A stretch of DNA of 12,599 nt, taken from CAYPEK01 sp964409645 (GTDB taxonomy: Bacteria > UBP15 > UBA6099). Below the pieces are notes generated by a model. That model did not search any database, had not been told where the DNA came from, and saw only the letters and a program-made list of their open reading frames with translations. Positions 1 to 7,040 of the stretch are shown in pieces (the first letter of the stretch is position 1; each line of letters starts with the position of its first letter). The stretch is taken from contig CAYPEK010000119.1 of assembly GCA_964409645.1 (NCBI GenBank), positions 1 to 12,599 on the forward strand, in the 5' to 3' direction. The position numbers and the translations under genes were made by a program.

Positions 1-416
1 GTGTCGGCCTCGAATCGAACGGGACGCACGTCGCGGAGAAGTACGGCGAACCTGAAAATGGTGAAATTCATAATGTGTTTCTGCACATAGCAAGCGAACG
101 CGGCGTTCCCGCGATGATTGTGCTGATACTGATTTTCGTTGTGCCGGTTCTCGATATCGCGAAGAGGATAAAGCATACGGAGGATACTTTTTACAGTTCT
201 ATTTACGTTGCACTTTTCTCAGCCATCATCACTTTCGGCGTTGTTAATATATTTGCTTTTCAGCTAATTCGCGGGCTCGCCATCTTTTTCATGATGTTTC
301 AGGGGCTCTACCATTCGACTAAATATATCGAGGAAAACGAGCCGGTGGAATCCAAGTGGGCGGAGATGCTCACCTCGCTCGATAACAAACGCCCGCAAAT
401 CAGACTCGGTATGTGA
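1..416 (+). CDS. O-antigen ligase/polymerase-type membrane protein (Wzy_C family), C-terminal part only
   Basis: The open frame enters from the left edge (first full codon at base 3) and ends at TGA 414-416, giving 137 visible residues; the start lies outside the window. Near the beginning it carries H-N-V-F-L-H-I-A-S-E-R-G, which matches the H-N-x-x-L-x-x-x-x-E-x-G signature of the Wzy_C/O-antigen ligase family. After it come three hydrophobic stretches (about residues 35-52, 65-82 and 86-102 of the visible part) and a short charged cytoplasmic-type tail. Family members are polytopic inner-membrane proteins that polymerise glycan repeat units or ligate the glycan to an acceptor, and the motif cannot separate polymerase (Wzy) from ligase (WaaL). 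Its stop overlaps the next start (TGATG), and four glycosyltransferases follow, so it belongs to a surface-polysaccharide operon. A GTG at 75 is an internal valine, not a start. Confidence 0.8.
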   Translation, partial: VGLESNGTHVAEKYGEPENGEIHNVFLHIASERGVPAMIVLILIFVVPVLDIAKRIKHTEDTFYSSIYVALFSAIITFGVVNIFAFQLIRGLAIFFMMFQGLYHSTKYIEENEPVESKWAEMLTSLDNKRPQIRLGM

Positions 417-1570
417 TGCCGACCTTGCAGAAAAACGTTCTCTACACCATCTGCTACTCGGAGTTCTACGGCACTCAACGAAGCGTTCTGTCCGTTGCGG
501 CCGGCCTCGATCCTTCCCGGTATGTCCCGGTTGTCGCGGCACCGTACGACGATGCATTCTACGGCGCATTGGCGTCTGCCGGGATAAGGACTGTGCCTCT
601 GCCGTTTAAAAATGTTTTAGACGCCGGCACAATAGGCGGCTTGTGCGGCATCATCGGCGAATCGAAGATCAACCTCATTCACGCGCATCTCGGAATCAGC
701 ACTGCTCTGTCAATCGCCGCGTCGGCGCTTTCCGGCAACATTCCGGTTGTCGTTACGCGCCATTTCATAGAGGATCGTTACACTACGATAAAAAATCCGG
801 CGGTAAGAAAAGCGTACGGCGGCGTTTATCGCAAGATGAATTCGCGTGCCAAGCGTATGATTTTTGTCTCGGAAGCGGTCAGGGAGGGCGTGGAGCGCCG
901 GGAAGGATTGATCGGCGACAGGGGTATTGTGATTCCTAACGCGGTGCGCAACGCGGATTTCGCTCCCGCAAGGTTCGTTACGCCCGGGGGCGCCGCCGTC
1001 CTGAAAAAAAATCTCGGTTTTCCGGAGGACTGCTTTCTCGTCCTGACTCTTTCGCGGCTCGTTCACGAAAAAAGGCTGGACGTGCTAATCCGCGCGGCGG
1101 CGGAAATTCGCTCAGCTCATCCCGACGCGTACTTCCTGATCGCCGGCGGCGGCAAACTGCTTGAACGGCTCGAATCGCTCGCCGCCGAACTCGGCGTTGA
1201 GGACAGGATAAAGTTTGCCGGATATGTCGGCAAAACTGTCGATGTTTTCACTGCGTCGGATGTTTTCGTGCTGAGTGCGGAGGCGGAGCCGTTCGGCATA
1301 GCGATACTCGAGGCGATGGCGTCCGGGCTGCCGGTTATCGCCGCGCGTTCGGGTGGCCCGTTGGATATTATTCATGACGGAGCGGACGGACTTTTTTTCG
1401 AACCGGGAGACCCGCGCGATCTGGCTGAAAAGATTGCTCTGCTGAAATCCGATGCTGAACTGAGGCGTAAAATCGCGGAAGTCGGAGCGCTCCGCGCGGT
1501 GGATTTCGAGGAGAAAAAGGTTGCGGCGCGCGTTCAGGAAGTTTACGACGAGGCGCTGGCGGAAAGCTGA
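416..1570 (+). CDS. GT4-family glycosyltransferase (GT-B fold)
   Basis: This protein of 384 residues has the two-lobed layout of retaining GT4 enzymes. The N-terminal acceptor lobe contains the I-H-A-H-L segment. The donor lobe begins near the L-S-R-L-V-x-E-K-R stretch, the usual sugar-nucleotide phosphate-binding region, and contains the E-x7-E motif E-P-F-G-I-A-I-L-E (E291 and E299), followed by E-A-M-A-S-G-L-P-V-I-A and G-G-P. No membrane segment or signal peptide is evident, so it should act at the cytoplasmic face on a lipid-linked acceptor. The donor sugar cannot be predicted. I chose ATG 416 because it overlaps the upstream TGA by one base; GTG 413 would add one residue. There is no strong Shine-Dalgarno sequence, which fits translational coupling. 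The next gene begins 15 bp after its stop. Confidence 0.9.
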   Translation: MPTLQKNVLYTICYSEFYGTQRSVLSVAAGLDPSRYVPVVAAPYDDAFYGALASAGIRTVPLPFKNVLDAGTIGGLCGIIGESKINLIHAHLGISTALSIAASALSGNIPVVVTRHFIEDRYTTIKNPAVRKAYGGVYRKMNSRAKRMIFVSEAVREGVERREGLIGDRGIVIPNAVRNADFAPARFVTPGGAAVLKKNLGFPEDCFLVLTLSRLVHEKRLDVLIRAAAEIRSAHPDAYFLIAGGGKLLERLESLAAELGVEDRIKFAGYVGKTVDVFTASDVFVLSAEAEPFGIAILEAMASGLPVIAARSGGPLDIIHDGADGLFFEPGDPRDLAEKIALLKSDAELRRKIAEVGALRAVDFEEKKVAARVQEVYDEALAES

Positions 1571-1585
1571 ATAAAAGGTGTGTGA

Positions 1586-2518
1586 ATGCGTAACTGTTCG
1601 ATTCTGATACCGACGCATAACGGCGCTGATATTCTCGAGGAGTGCCTGCCGTCAGTTGTCGCCGAGACGGCCGCGCGTGAGGCGGGAGACGAAATTATCG
1701 TTCTCGACAATGCATCGACGGACGGCACCCGGAAGTTTATCAGAGAGAAATACCCCAACATAAAAATATTGCGCCTGAAGGAAAACAAGGCGATTTTCGC
1801 TTTGAACGACGGCGCCCGCGAGGCGCATAACGACTATCTTTTCTTTCTGAACAACGACATGCTTTTAAAGCCCGGCTGCATTTCCGCGCTTCTCGACCGG
1901 TTTGACGCGGAGGATGTTTTCGCGGTAACGGGTAAGGTGTTTCAGTGGGACGGGAACGCGGTGCAGGCGGCGCGGCGAAAACCGGTTTTCAAACACGGAT
2001 ATTTCTGGTATCTCGTGGCGGATGGGCCTGACGAAGCGGGGCTGACTCTTCACGCGCTCGGCGGCCAGTCGATTTTCCACAGGGAAAAATTTCTTTCGCT
2101 CGGCGGCATCGATTCGCTTTTCTCACCGTTTTATCATGAAGACCTCGATATTTCGTGGCGCGCTCTTAAGAGCGGTTGGCGAATTCTGTACGAGCCTCGG
2201 GCGGAGATGGTCCACAAGGGCGCGGCGACCGCGGGCAGGCTTTATACGAAGGAACAGATCGCGGCGATAATGCGGAAGAACATGTTTCTGTTTATGTGGA
2301 AAAATATGCGTGGCCCTGCTTTCGTGAGAAGTTACCTTACATGGCTGCCGCTGAGAGCGGCGCGGGCCGCCGCGCGAGGCGACCGCGCGTGGCTGCTCGG
2401 TCTTGCTGATGCGCTTAAGCAACTTAAGGCCGCCCGGCGCGGCTGGAAGAGGGCGGATAACTTCGAATTGTCGGACGAAGAGGTGTTCGGTCTCTTCGGG
2501 GAGAGGCCGATATGGTGA
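1586..2518 (+). CDS. GT2-family glycosyltransferase (rhamnosyltransferase-like, GT-A fold)
   Basis: This is an inverting GT2 enzyme of 310 residues. The sequence shows S-I-L-I-P-T-H-N-G at residues 5-13, the nucleotide-binding D-N-A-S-T-D-G-T at 41-48, F-L-N-N-D at 87-91 as the DXD-equivalent metal/diphosphate motif, and H-E-D-L-D-I-S-W-R around 184-192, whose E-D pair is the usual catalytic-base region. This pattern is typical of the rhamnosyltransferase-like GT2 branch, but the donor is not proven. The 100 or so C-terminal residues are rich in Arg and Ala with amphipathic character and no clear membrane anchor. The start is fixed by an in-frame TGA immediately upstream of ATG 1586, with an AAGGTG Shine-Dalgarno sequence at 1575-1580. 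Its 3' end overlaps the next gene by 7 bp. Confidence 0.92.
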   Translation: MRNCSILIPTHNGADILEECLPSVVAETAAREAGDEIIVLDNASTDGTRKFIREKYPNIKILRLKENKAIFALNDGAREAHNDYLFFLNNDMLLKPGCISALLDRFDAEDVFAVTGKVFQWDGNAVQAARRKPVFKHGYFWYLVADGPDEAGLTLHALGGQSIFHREKFLSLGGIDSLFSPFYHEDLDISWRALKSGWRILYEPRAEMVHKGAATAGRLYTKEQIAAIMRKNMFLFMWKNMRGPAFVRSYLTWLPLRAARAAARGDRAWLLGLADALKQLKAARRGWKRADNFELSDEEVFGLFGERPIW

Positions 2519-3672
2519 AAGGGCCGCCGAAAGTCGCGCATATCCTCATCCCGTATCTTAGAAAGACGGAAACTTTCATTTACGACAGAATAACGAATCA
2601 TGTGAAATATGCTCCGTTTGTGGTCACGGACGAACCGGTGATTAACGCGGAGATGTTTCCGTTCGACGGCCGGATATTCAGTCTCGCGGACCGGAATACG
2701 GCGGTTCATACGGCTGACACGCTTTTCAGAAAATCCACCGGATTCTCGCCTTACACGCTTTCGGTGCTTGCCAAAGAGAAACCGGCGGTGCTGCACGCGC
2801 ACTTCGGGCCTGTGGGCGTGGCGGCGGCCCGGATCGCTAAGATTCTGAGCGCGCCGCTTGTGGTCTCGTTTTACGGCATAGACGCTTCGGCGCTGCTTGA
2901 CGATCCGCAATATAAAAAAGACTACAAAAGGCTATTCCGGCAGGCGGTGTTGGTTTCGGTTCTGTCGGACGATATGGGCGCGAAACTCGCGCGGGCCGGC
3001 TGTCCCGAGAACAAACTTCGAGTTCATCATCTCGCTGTTGACTTGGCGGCTTTACGGCAGAAGGAAGAGGAATCGGCGGGCAAGGAAGGCGGCCCGTTGA
3101 AGATCGTATCGGTGGGAAGGCTGGTGCCGAAAAAAGGAATGTCGCTGCTGATTAAGGCTTTCGAATCGGTTTTAAAAAACGGCGTGGAAGCTGTTCTCGA
3201 TATATACGGCGAGGGGCCGCTTGAAGGAGCGCTGAAAAAGCAGATTGCGGAAAAGAGATTCACCGGGAAGGTGAATCTGCATGGACATTGCGAGCGCGTG
3301 GACGTGCTCAAGGCGATGCGGGCCGCGGACGTTTTGGCGCTGTTTTCAATTACAGGACCCGACGGTGACAGCGAAGGCACGCCGACGGTTCTGATAGAAG
3401 CGGGCGCGATCGGGCTGCCTTCGGTATCGACCAACCATGCGGGGATTCCGGAAGTGATTGTCGATGGTCGAACGGGTTTTCTCGTTGACGAATACGACGT
3501 CGGCACGTTCGCGGAGAGGCTCATGCAGTTGGCTGGGCATCCCTCGCTGAGAGTGTCGATGGGGCGTGCGGCGCGCCGCCGGATCGCTAATGGATTTGAT
3601 ATTAAAAAAGTAATGGCGAAGATCGAATCCGACTACGATTCTGCAATTGAGTTATATCGAAAGAAAAAATGA
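2512..3672 (+). CDS. GT4-family glycosyltransferase, WcaL-like
   Basis: This GT-B enzyme of 386 residues resembles the colanic-acid WcaL type. It opens with a short beta strand and the T-E-T-F-I-Y-D-R segment, has L-H-A-H-F-G-P-V-G in the acceptor lobe, and a donor-lobe entry at I-V-S-V-G-R-L-V-P-K-K-G. It also has the D-S-E-G-T-P-T-V-L-I-E stretch carrying an E-x7-E motif (E288 and E296), then G-L-P-S-V-S-T and G-I-P-E-V-I. In WcaL-like enzymes the donor is usually a hexose, but that cannot be read from the sequence. ATG 2512 sits inside the end of the GT2 gene (stop 2516-2518) and is preceded by a GGGGAGAGG Shine-Dalgarno stretch ending about five bases before it, so both re-initiation and independent initiation are possible. 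It overlaps the next gene by 4 bp (ATGA). Confidence 0.9.
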   Translation: MVKGPPKVAHILIPYLRKTETFIYDRITNHVKYAPFVVTDEPVINAEMFPFDGRIFSLADRNTAVHTADTLFRKSTGFSPYTLSVLAKEKPAVLHAHFGPVGVAAARIAKILSAPLVVSFYGIDASALLDDPQYKKDYKRLFRQAVLVSVLSDDMGAKLARAGCPENKLRVHHLAVDLAALRQKEEESAGKEGGPLKIVSVGRLVPKKGMSLLIKAFESVLKNGVEAVLDIYGEGPLEGALKKQIAEKRFTGKVNLHGHCERVDVLKAMRAADVLALFSITGPDGDSEGTPTVLIEAGAIGLPSVSTNHAGIPEVIVDGRTGFLVDEYDVGTFAERLMQLAGHPSLRVSMGRAARRRIANGFDIKKVMAKIESDYDSAIELYRKKK

Positions 3673-5180
3673 GCGAAAGTATCGATAAACGCGGGATCGC
3701 CGGCGCGGCAGTTGTTTTCGTGCTGTTGTGCCTCGTGGTGCGGCTGACCGGCATGACGAAGCCGGTGTTTACGATCGACGAGGCGTTCAGTTGGACGATC
3801 TCGCATCTGCCGCCTTCGGATATTCTGCGAGCGGCGGCGGCTGAAAATCACCCGCCTTTGTTTTATCTCATCCTGCATTATTTCTCGGTTCTCCCGCTGT
3901 CGCCGGTGGGGCTTAGGTTGCTTTGTGTCATTACACAGATTGCCGCTGCGCCGTTCATATATGCTCTGTTCAGGCGTACGGCAGGCGCGGGGAGCGCCGC
4001 CGCTGCTGCTGCGCTATTTGTTCTTTCGCCGCTTCCGGTGTTTCTTTCGTGGGAGCTCAGATATCCGTCGCTCGCCATGTTGGCGGCCTCAATCATCTTT
4101 TATTTGTTTGCGCGTGAAGACATGAAGCCGTCGGCGCGAGCGGCTGCGTTCGCATTATCCGCCGCGCTTCTCGCTTATTCGTTCTACATCGGAATCGTCT
4201 GCCTTTTCGGTATGACGTGTTATGTTTTTGGCTCTGCAATCGCGGACAGGACACGGCGTCGGGATGCGTTGCTCTGGGCGGCGGCTATGTTTGTATCGTT
4301 TGTGCTGTTTCTTCCGTGGGTGACGAGGCTGGCGGGGCAGGCGGGGAGGCAGTTGCATTTCGTCGGCTGGCGGAATATTGCCGAACATCTTTCGCACGTG
4401 CCGGTCGGTGGAATACTAAGAATATTCTGGGATTTCACGGGAGCGGTTTATTTGCCCGATAAATTTTATTTTCGTCACGTGTGGTTTGCCGCATGGTGCG
4501 TTGTGGCTCTGGTCGGACTTGTGAGGCTGCGCGGCGTGCGCGTTGTTCGTTTCTGGTTCGTATCGGCGGCAATAACAATCCTTATATCGTGGGCGCTGAT
4601 GATTTCGTTCGGACTGTACTTTTTTCCGAAGTACTTTTTTATGTTCGCGCCGGTATTTTATCTGCTCGTTGCGGCCGGGTTGGAGTCACTGGCCGGCAGG
4701 TTTAAGGCAACTCCCGTTCTTGCGGCGGCAGCAATCGCCGCGCTGCCGCTCGTATTTCTTTTGAATAATGCGAGTCTGAGGCCGGACAACGCGAGCGTCA
4801 TTCAGTTCCTCGGCGGATCGGCGACGTCGCGCGACGCGATTGTCCTCAACCCGCCGTATCAGGCGACACTGTTCAATGTATTTTACCACGGAGAAGCGCC
4901 GCTTGTTCCCGTGCCGCGAGAGTACGATCCGCTGAAGCCATACGTAAAAATGCCGCGCGTGGAAGCGGCGTCGCTCGCCGGGTTGCGTGAGCGGCTCGAA
5001 AAGGCGGAGACGATATATGTTTTCTACGGACTTGGCGCGCTGACGCGGGTCGATCCGCAAGCTGAGATGAAAAAGATGCTGGATTCCGGATTTATTAAAG
5101 TGTCCGAGGAAAAGTTCTACATACAGAACACTCCGGGCGACAGAGCCGGGCTGCTTTTAGTCTATAAAAACAAGCGCTGA
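3669..5180 (+). CDS. GT39/ArnT-like polytopic glycosyltransferase (GT-C)
   Basis: This 503-residue membrane protein has a first helix at about 9-28, the conserved extracytoplasmic F-T-I-D-E-A-F-S-W at 34-42 (D37 as likely catalytic Asp) and E-N-H-P-P-L-F-Y at 59-66. Both motifs are hallmarks of the PMT/ArnT (GT39) superfamily. A W-E-L-R-Y segment at 128-132 sits where related proteins have a conserved charged motif. About ten hydrophobic segments extend to residue 366, and residues 370-503 form a soluble, presumably periplasmic, C-terminal domain. Such enzymes move sugars from polyprenyl-phosphate donors onto lipids, glycans or proteins outside the inner membrane. ATG 3669 overlaps the previous stop in an ATGA junction. 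It is the last gene of the operon in this window and faces ridA across 33 bp. The acceptor is unknown; glycan decoration is inferred from context. Confidence 0.88.
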   Translation: MSESIDKRGIAGAAVVFVLLCLVVRLTGMTKPVFTIDEAFSWTISHLPPSDILRAAAAENHPPLFYLILHYFSVLPLSPVGLRLLCVITQIAAAPFIYALFRRTAGAGSAAAAAALFVLSPLPVFLSWELRYPSLAMLAASIIFYLFAREDMKPSARAAAFALSAALLAYSFYIGIVCLFGMTCYVFGSAIADRTRRRDALLWAAAMFVSFVLFLPWVTRLAGQAGRQLHFVGWRNIAEHLSHVPVGGILRIFWDFTGAVYLPDKFYFRHVWFAAWCVVALVGLVRLRGVRVVRFWFVSAAITILISWALMISFGLYFFPKYFFMFAPVFYLLVAAGLESLAGRFKATPVLAAAAIAALPLVFLLNNASLRPDNASVIQFLGGSATSRDAIVLNPPYQATLFNVFYHGEAPLVPVPREYDPLKPYVKMPRVEAASLAGLRERLEKAETIYVFYGLGALTRVDPQAEMKKMLDSGFIKVSEEKFYIQNTPGDRAGLLLVYKNKR

Positions 5181-5213
5181 CGCGTCTCTGAAATACAATC
5201 GCAAACTTACGAA

Positions 5214-5600
5214 TCAGCTTTTTTTGGCCGCGATGCACTCTATTTCGACAATCGCGCCCTTGGGCAATTTCGCAGCCTGAACCGTGCCGCGCGCGGGGAG
5301 CGATTTGCCGAAGTATTTCGCATAGACTTCGTTCATTGCCGCGAAATCGTTCATGTCGGCGAGAAAAACGGTTGTCTTGACCACGTCTTCGAGTCCAGCG
5401 CCCGCGGCGGATAGAACCGCTTCGAGGTTGAGGATGACACGCTCGGTCGCCGCCGCAACGCCGCCGGTTTCCATTTCGCCCGTTTTCGGGTCCAACGGTA
5501 TCTGGCCCGAGCAGAATATGAAACCGCCGGCTTCAACCGCCTGAGAGTAAGGCCCTACCGCCGCCGGGGCGTCATTGCTAGCAATGATTTTTTTACTCAT
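5214..5600 (-). CDS. ridA: RidA-family reactive intermediate (enamine/imine) deaminase
   Basis: The 128 residues match the length of Escherichia coli RidA and align along its whole length. Visible family residues are G-P-Y-S-Q with Y18, C-S-G-Q-I-P-L-D-P at 30-38, V-K-T-T-V-F-L-A-D-M at 74-83, L-P-A-R at 101-104 (R104 corresponds to RidA R105, which holds the substrate carboxylate) and V-E-I-E at 118-121 (E119 corresponds to E120). The catalytic set looks complete, so hydrolysis of 2-aminoacrylate-type enamines/imines to keto acids and ammonia is expected. The enzyme is cytosolic and usually a homotrimer. ATG at 5598-5600 is supported by a strong Shine-Dalgarno sequence, TGGAGGA at 5607-5613 (complement strand). 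The gene is divergent from the nitroreductase unit and shares its regulatory region. Confidence 0.95.
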   Translation of the reverse strand: MSKKIIASNDAPAAVGPYSQAVEAGGFIFCSGQIPLDPKTGEMETGGVAAATERVILNLEAVLSAAGAGLEDVVKTTVFLADMNDFAAMNEVYAKYFGKSLPARGTVQAAKLPKGAIVEIECIAAKKS

Positions 5601-5612
5601 TTATATTCCTCC

Positions 5613-5638
5613 ATCGCGACGCGGCCGCATCTCGCGAT
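5613..5638 (-). promoter_or_regulatory. Hairpin in the ridA 5' leader, abutting the ribosome binding site
   Basis: Read on the minus strand, ATCGCGA (5638-5632) is followed after 12 bases by its exact reverse complement TCGCGAT (5619-5613). The loop contains the palindrome GCGGCCGC. The last base of the stem is the first base of the TGGAGGA Shine-Dalgarno stretch of ridA. If transcription starts about 7 bases after the minus-strand TATAAT, most of the roughly 50-nt leader is this stem-loop plus the ribosome binding site. A role in translation control or RNA stability is inference; the inverted repeat itself is read directly. Confidence 0.55.
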
Positions 5639-5656
5639 TGCCGCGCGCATGAATGC

Positions 5657-5686
5657 ATTATATCCGAACCGGAAGCGTTTTCGCCA
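5657..5686 (-). promoter_or_regulatory. Likely ridA promoter
   Basis: On the minus strand there is a perfect TATAAT -10 hexamer (5662-5657 read in reverse). Eighteen bases upstream lies TGGCGA (5686-5681), a weak 3-of-6 match to TTGACA. The predicted start, about 50 bases before the ridA ATG, gives a short leader containing the hairpin at 5613-5638. The -10 is convincing in this GC-rich surrounding, but the weak -35 suggests an activator or low basal strength. Confidence 0.55.
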
Positions 5687-5698
5687 CAGCGTTGTTTT

Positions 5699-5727
5699 TT
5701 GACTGCCCTGATGCTCGATGATATAAT
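5699..5727 (+). promoter_or_regulatory. Sigma70-type promoter of the nitroreductase operon
   Basis: TTGACT at 5699-5704 (5 of 6 to consensus) and TATAAT at 5722-5727 (6 of 6) are separated by exactly 17 bp, the optimal spacing. A start near 5734 would give a leader of roughly 37 bases before GTG 5771. The -10 is embedded in a perfect palindrome (5722-5736). The promoter is back to back with the ridA promoter, and this is the only non-coding region of appreciable size (170 bp) in the window. Confidence 0.82.
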
Positions 5728-5736
5728 CAGATTATA
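5722..5736. promoter_or_regulatory. Perfect 7-1-7 palindrome over the -10 box (possible operator or bidirectional -10)
   Basis: TATAATC-A-GATTATA is an exact inverted repeat with a single central base. It covers the plus-strand -10 hexamer and the predicted transcription start. Because of the symmetry, the opposite strand also carries TATAATC here, facing ridA. It could be a repressor operator, a symmetric bidirectional promoter core, or a chance product of an A+T-rich -10 region. No good minus-strand -35 is visible 16-18 bp away. Confidence 0.5.
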
Positions 5737-5770
5737 AAGTCTCTATATTTCCGATCGAACGGGATGGAGT

Positions 5771-7006
5771 GTGAATCCGGAAATGGCTGAAGAAGAAGTC
5801 CTCAAATCGTTAATAGATGTAATCAGCCACCGGCGGAGCGTGCGGAAGTACGACCCGACACCGGTGACGCGCGAAGAGGTTGCTCCCGCGGCGCTTGCCG
5901 CGCTGAGGTCGCCGGCGTGTACGAAAACGCCGTCGTGGGCGATTAACATTTTCACCGATGAGAGAATGAAGGAGCGGTTGAGGCGCGCGGTTCTCGCGGG
6001 CCTTAAAGGCAGGCTCAACACTTGGATGAACACGCCGGATGTTCCCGCGATGGTATGCGTGTCGGCGGCGCCGGATAAAGCGCCGCGCAAGGGCGACAAG
6101 CCGTTCTATCTGTTCGAAACAGCGATTGCGTTCGAGAATTTCGTTCTGGCGGCACGCGCGTGCGGTCTCGGCACATGCTGGATAGGCGCTTTCAACGAAG
6201 CTCCGATCATTCACGCGCTCGAGTTCGAGCCGAGTGTCAGGATCGTTGCGGTTTCACCGCTCGGAAGGCCCTACCTGAAGCCGCTGAGCGCTCTCGATAT
6301 CACCGGCCAGTACGATAAGCTGACCCGGAAGCGGCTACACGAGAGCCGGAAGCCTCTGAGCGAGATAGTGTTTCAGGACCGTTATGCGGCGGCTCCTGAC
6401 TGGGACATGACGCCCGATCTCGCGGCGCTGGAGGCGGGACGCACGTATGGTTCCGATCCGGCGGGAATTGTGCCGGAGTTGCTTTCCGGCCTCGAATTTG
6501 CGACGTCGTTCGCGAAGAAGGAAGTCGAGAACGAGAAGCTGAACTGGGTTCTCGAAGCGGCGCGGCTGGCTCCATCGGCGAGCAACAGCCAGATGTGGCG
6601 GTTTGTGGTGGTGAAAGACCGGGAACGTTTGAAAGAACTCGAACTCTCCGCGCACAACGAGAACGGGTTTCAGGTGCCGTTCGGAGAAGCGCCGGTCGCG
6701 ATCGTGCTGCTGGCGGAGCAGTGGATGATCCGGGCTCGCGGCGACGAGCAGCCGTATTTCCTGATCGACGTTCCGATAGCGCTTTCGCATATTCTCCTGA
6801 TGGCGTCAGAACTGGGACTGGCCGCGAATGTGGTTATACACTTCAATGAGAATAAAGTAAGGCGCGCCGTACAGGCACCGATTCAGGAGCGGGCGGTCGC
6901 GGTGCTTGTGCTCGGCTACCCGCCGCAGCGCGGCAAAACCGGCGATTTTCCGGAGAATCTGCTTTTGCCGAAGAAGGAACGGACGCGGGGCGTGGAAATA
7001 TACTGA
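5771..7006 (+). CDS. Double-domain (single-chain pseudo-dimeric) nitroreductase-family flavoprotein
   Basis: This 411-residue protein contains two nitroreductase-fold halves. Half 1 (about 10-206) has the FMN-phosphate motif R-R-S-V-R-K-Y (21-27), F-E-N-F-V-L-A-A-R-A-C-G-L-G-T-C-W-I-G (121-139), L-G-R-P-Y (164-168) and the family's closing S-E-I-V-F-Q-D-R-Y (197-205). Half 2 (about 245-411) has A-P-S-A-S-N-S-Q-M-W-R-F (267-278), L-L-M-A-S-E-L-G-L-A-A-N (342-353) and V-L-V-L-G-Y-P (378-384). Half 1 lacks the S-x-x-N-x-Q-x-W loop (C-T-K-T-P-S-W-A-I there), and half 2 lacks R-R-S-x-R. Family members are usually homodimers of about 170-220-residue chains using FMN and NAD(P)H; this substrate is unknown. 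GTG 5771 has GGGA at 5761-5764. The in-frame ATG 5783 is an alternative, with GGAG at 5766-5769 but long spacing. Confidence 0.87.
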   Translation: MNPEMAEEEVLKSLIDVISHRRSVRKYDPTPVTREEVAPAALAALRSPACTKTPSWAINIFTDERMKERLRRAVLAGLKGRLNTWMNTPDVPAMVCVSAAPDKAPRKGDKPFYLFETAIAFENFVLAARACGLGTCWIGAFNEAPIIHALEFEPSVRIVAVSPLGRPYLKPLSALDITGQYDKLTRKRLHESRKPLSEIVFQDRYAAAPDWDMTPDLAALEAGRTYGSDPAGIVPELLSGLEFATSFAKKEVENEKLNWVLEAARLAPSASNSQMWRFVVVKDRERLKELELSAHNENGFQVPFGEAPVAIVLLAEQWMIRARGDEQPYFLIDVPIALSHILLMASELGLAANVVIHFNENKVRRAVQAPIQERAVAVLVLGYPPQRGKTGDFPENLLLPKKERTRGVEIY

Positions 7007-7040
7007 TTGCATTTTGTGAAAATGGAGGCCGAGCAAAAGA

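Noticed and set aside
1112..1618. Minus-strand open frame of 168 codons
   Set aside because: It is antisense to the GT4 gene with strong family motifs on the plus strand, and has no domain of its own.
5217..5225. T run near the end of the GT39 gene as a terminator tail
   Set aside because: The run belongs to the Lys codons at the ridA C-terminus and no GC stem precedes it on the plus strand.
7010..7024. Small palindrome CATTTT-GTG-AAAATG between the nitroreductase and macro genes
   Set aside because: The stem is short and A+T-rich with no T run after it, so it is neither a convincing terminator nor a supported operator.
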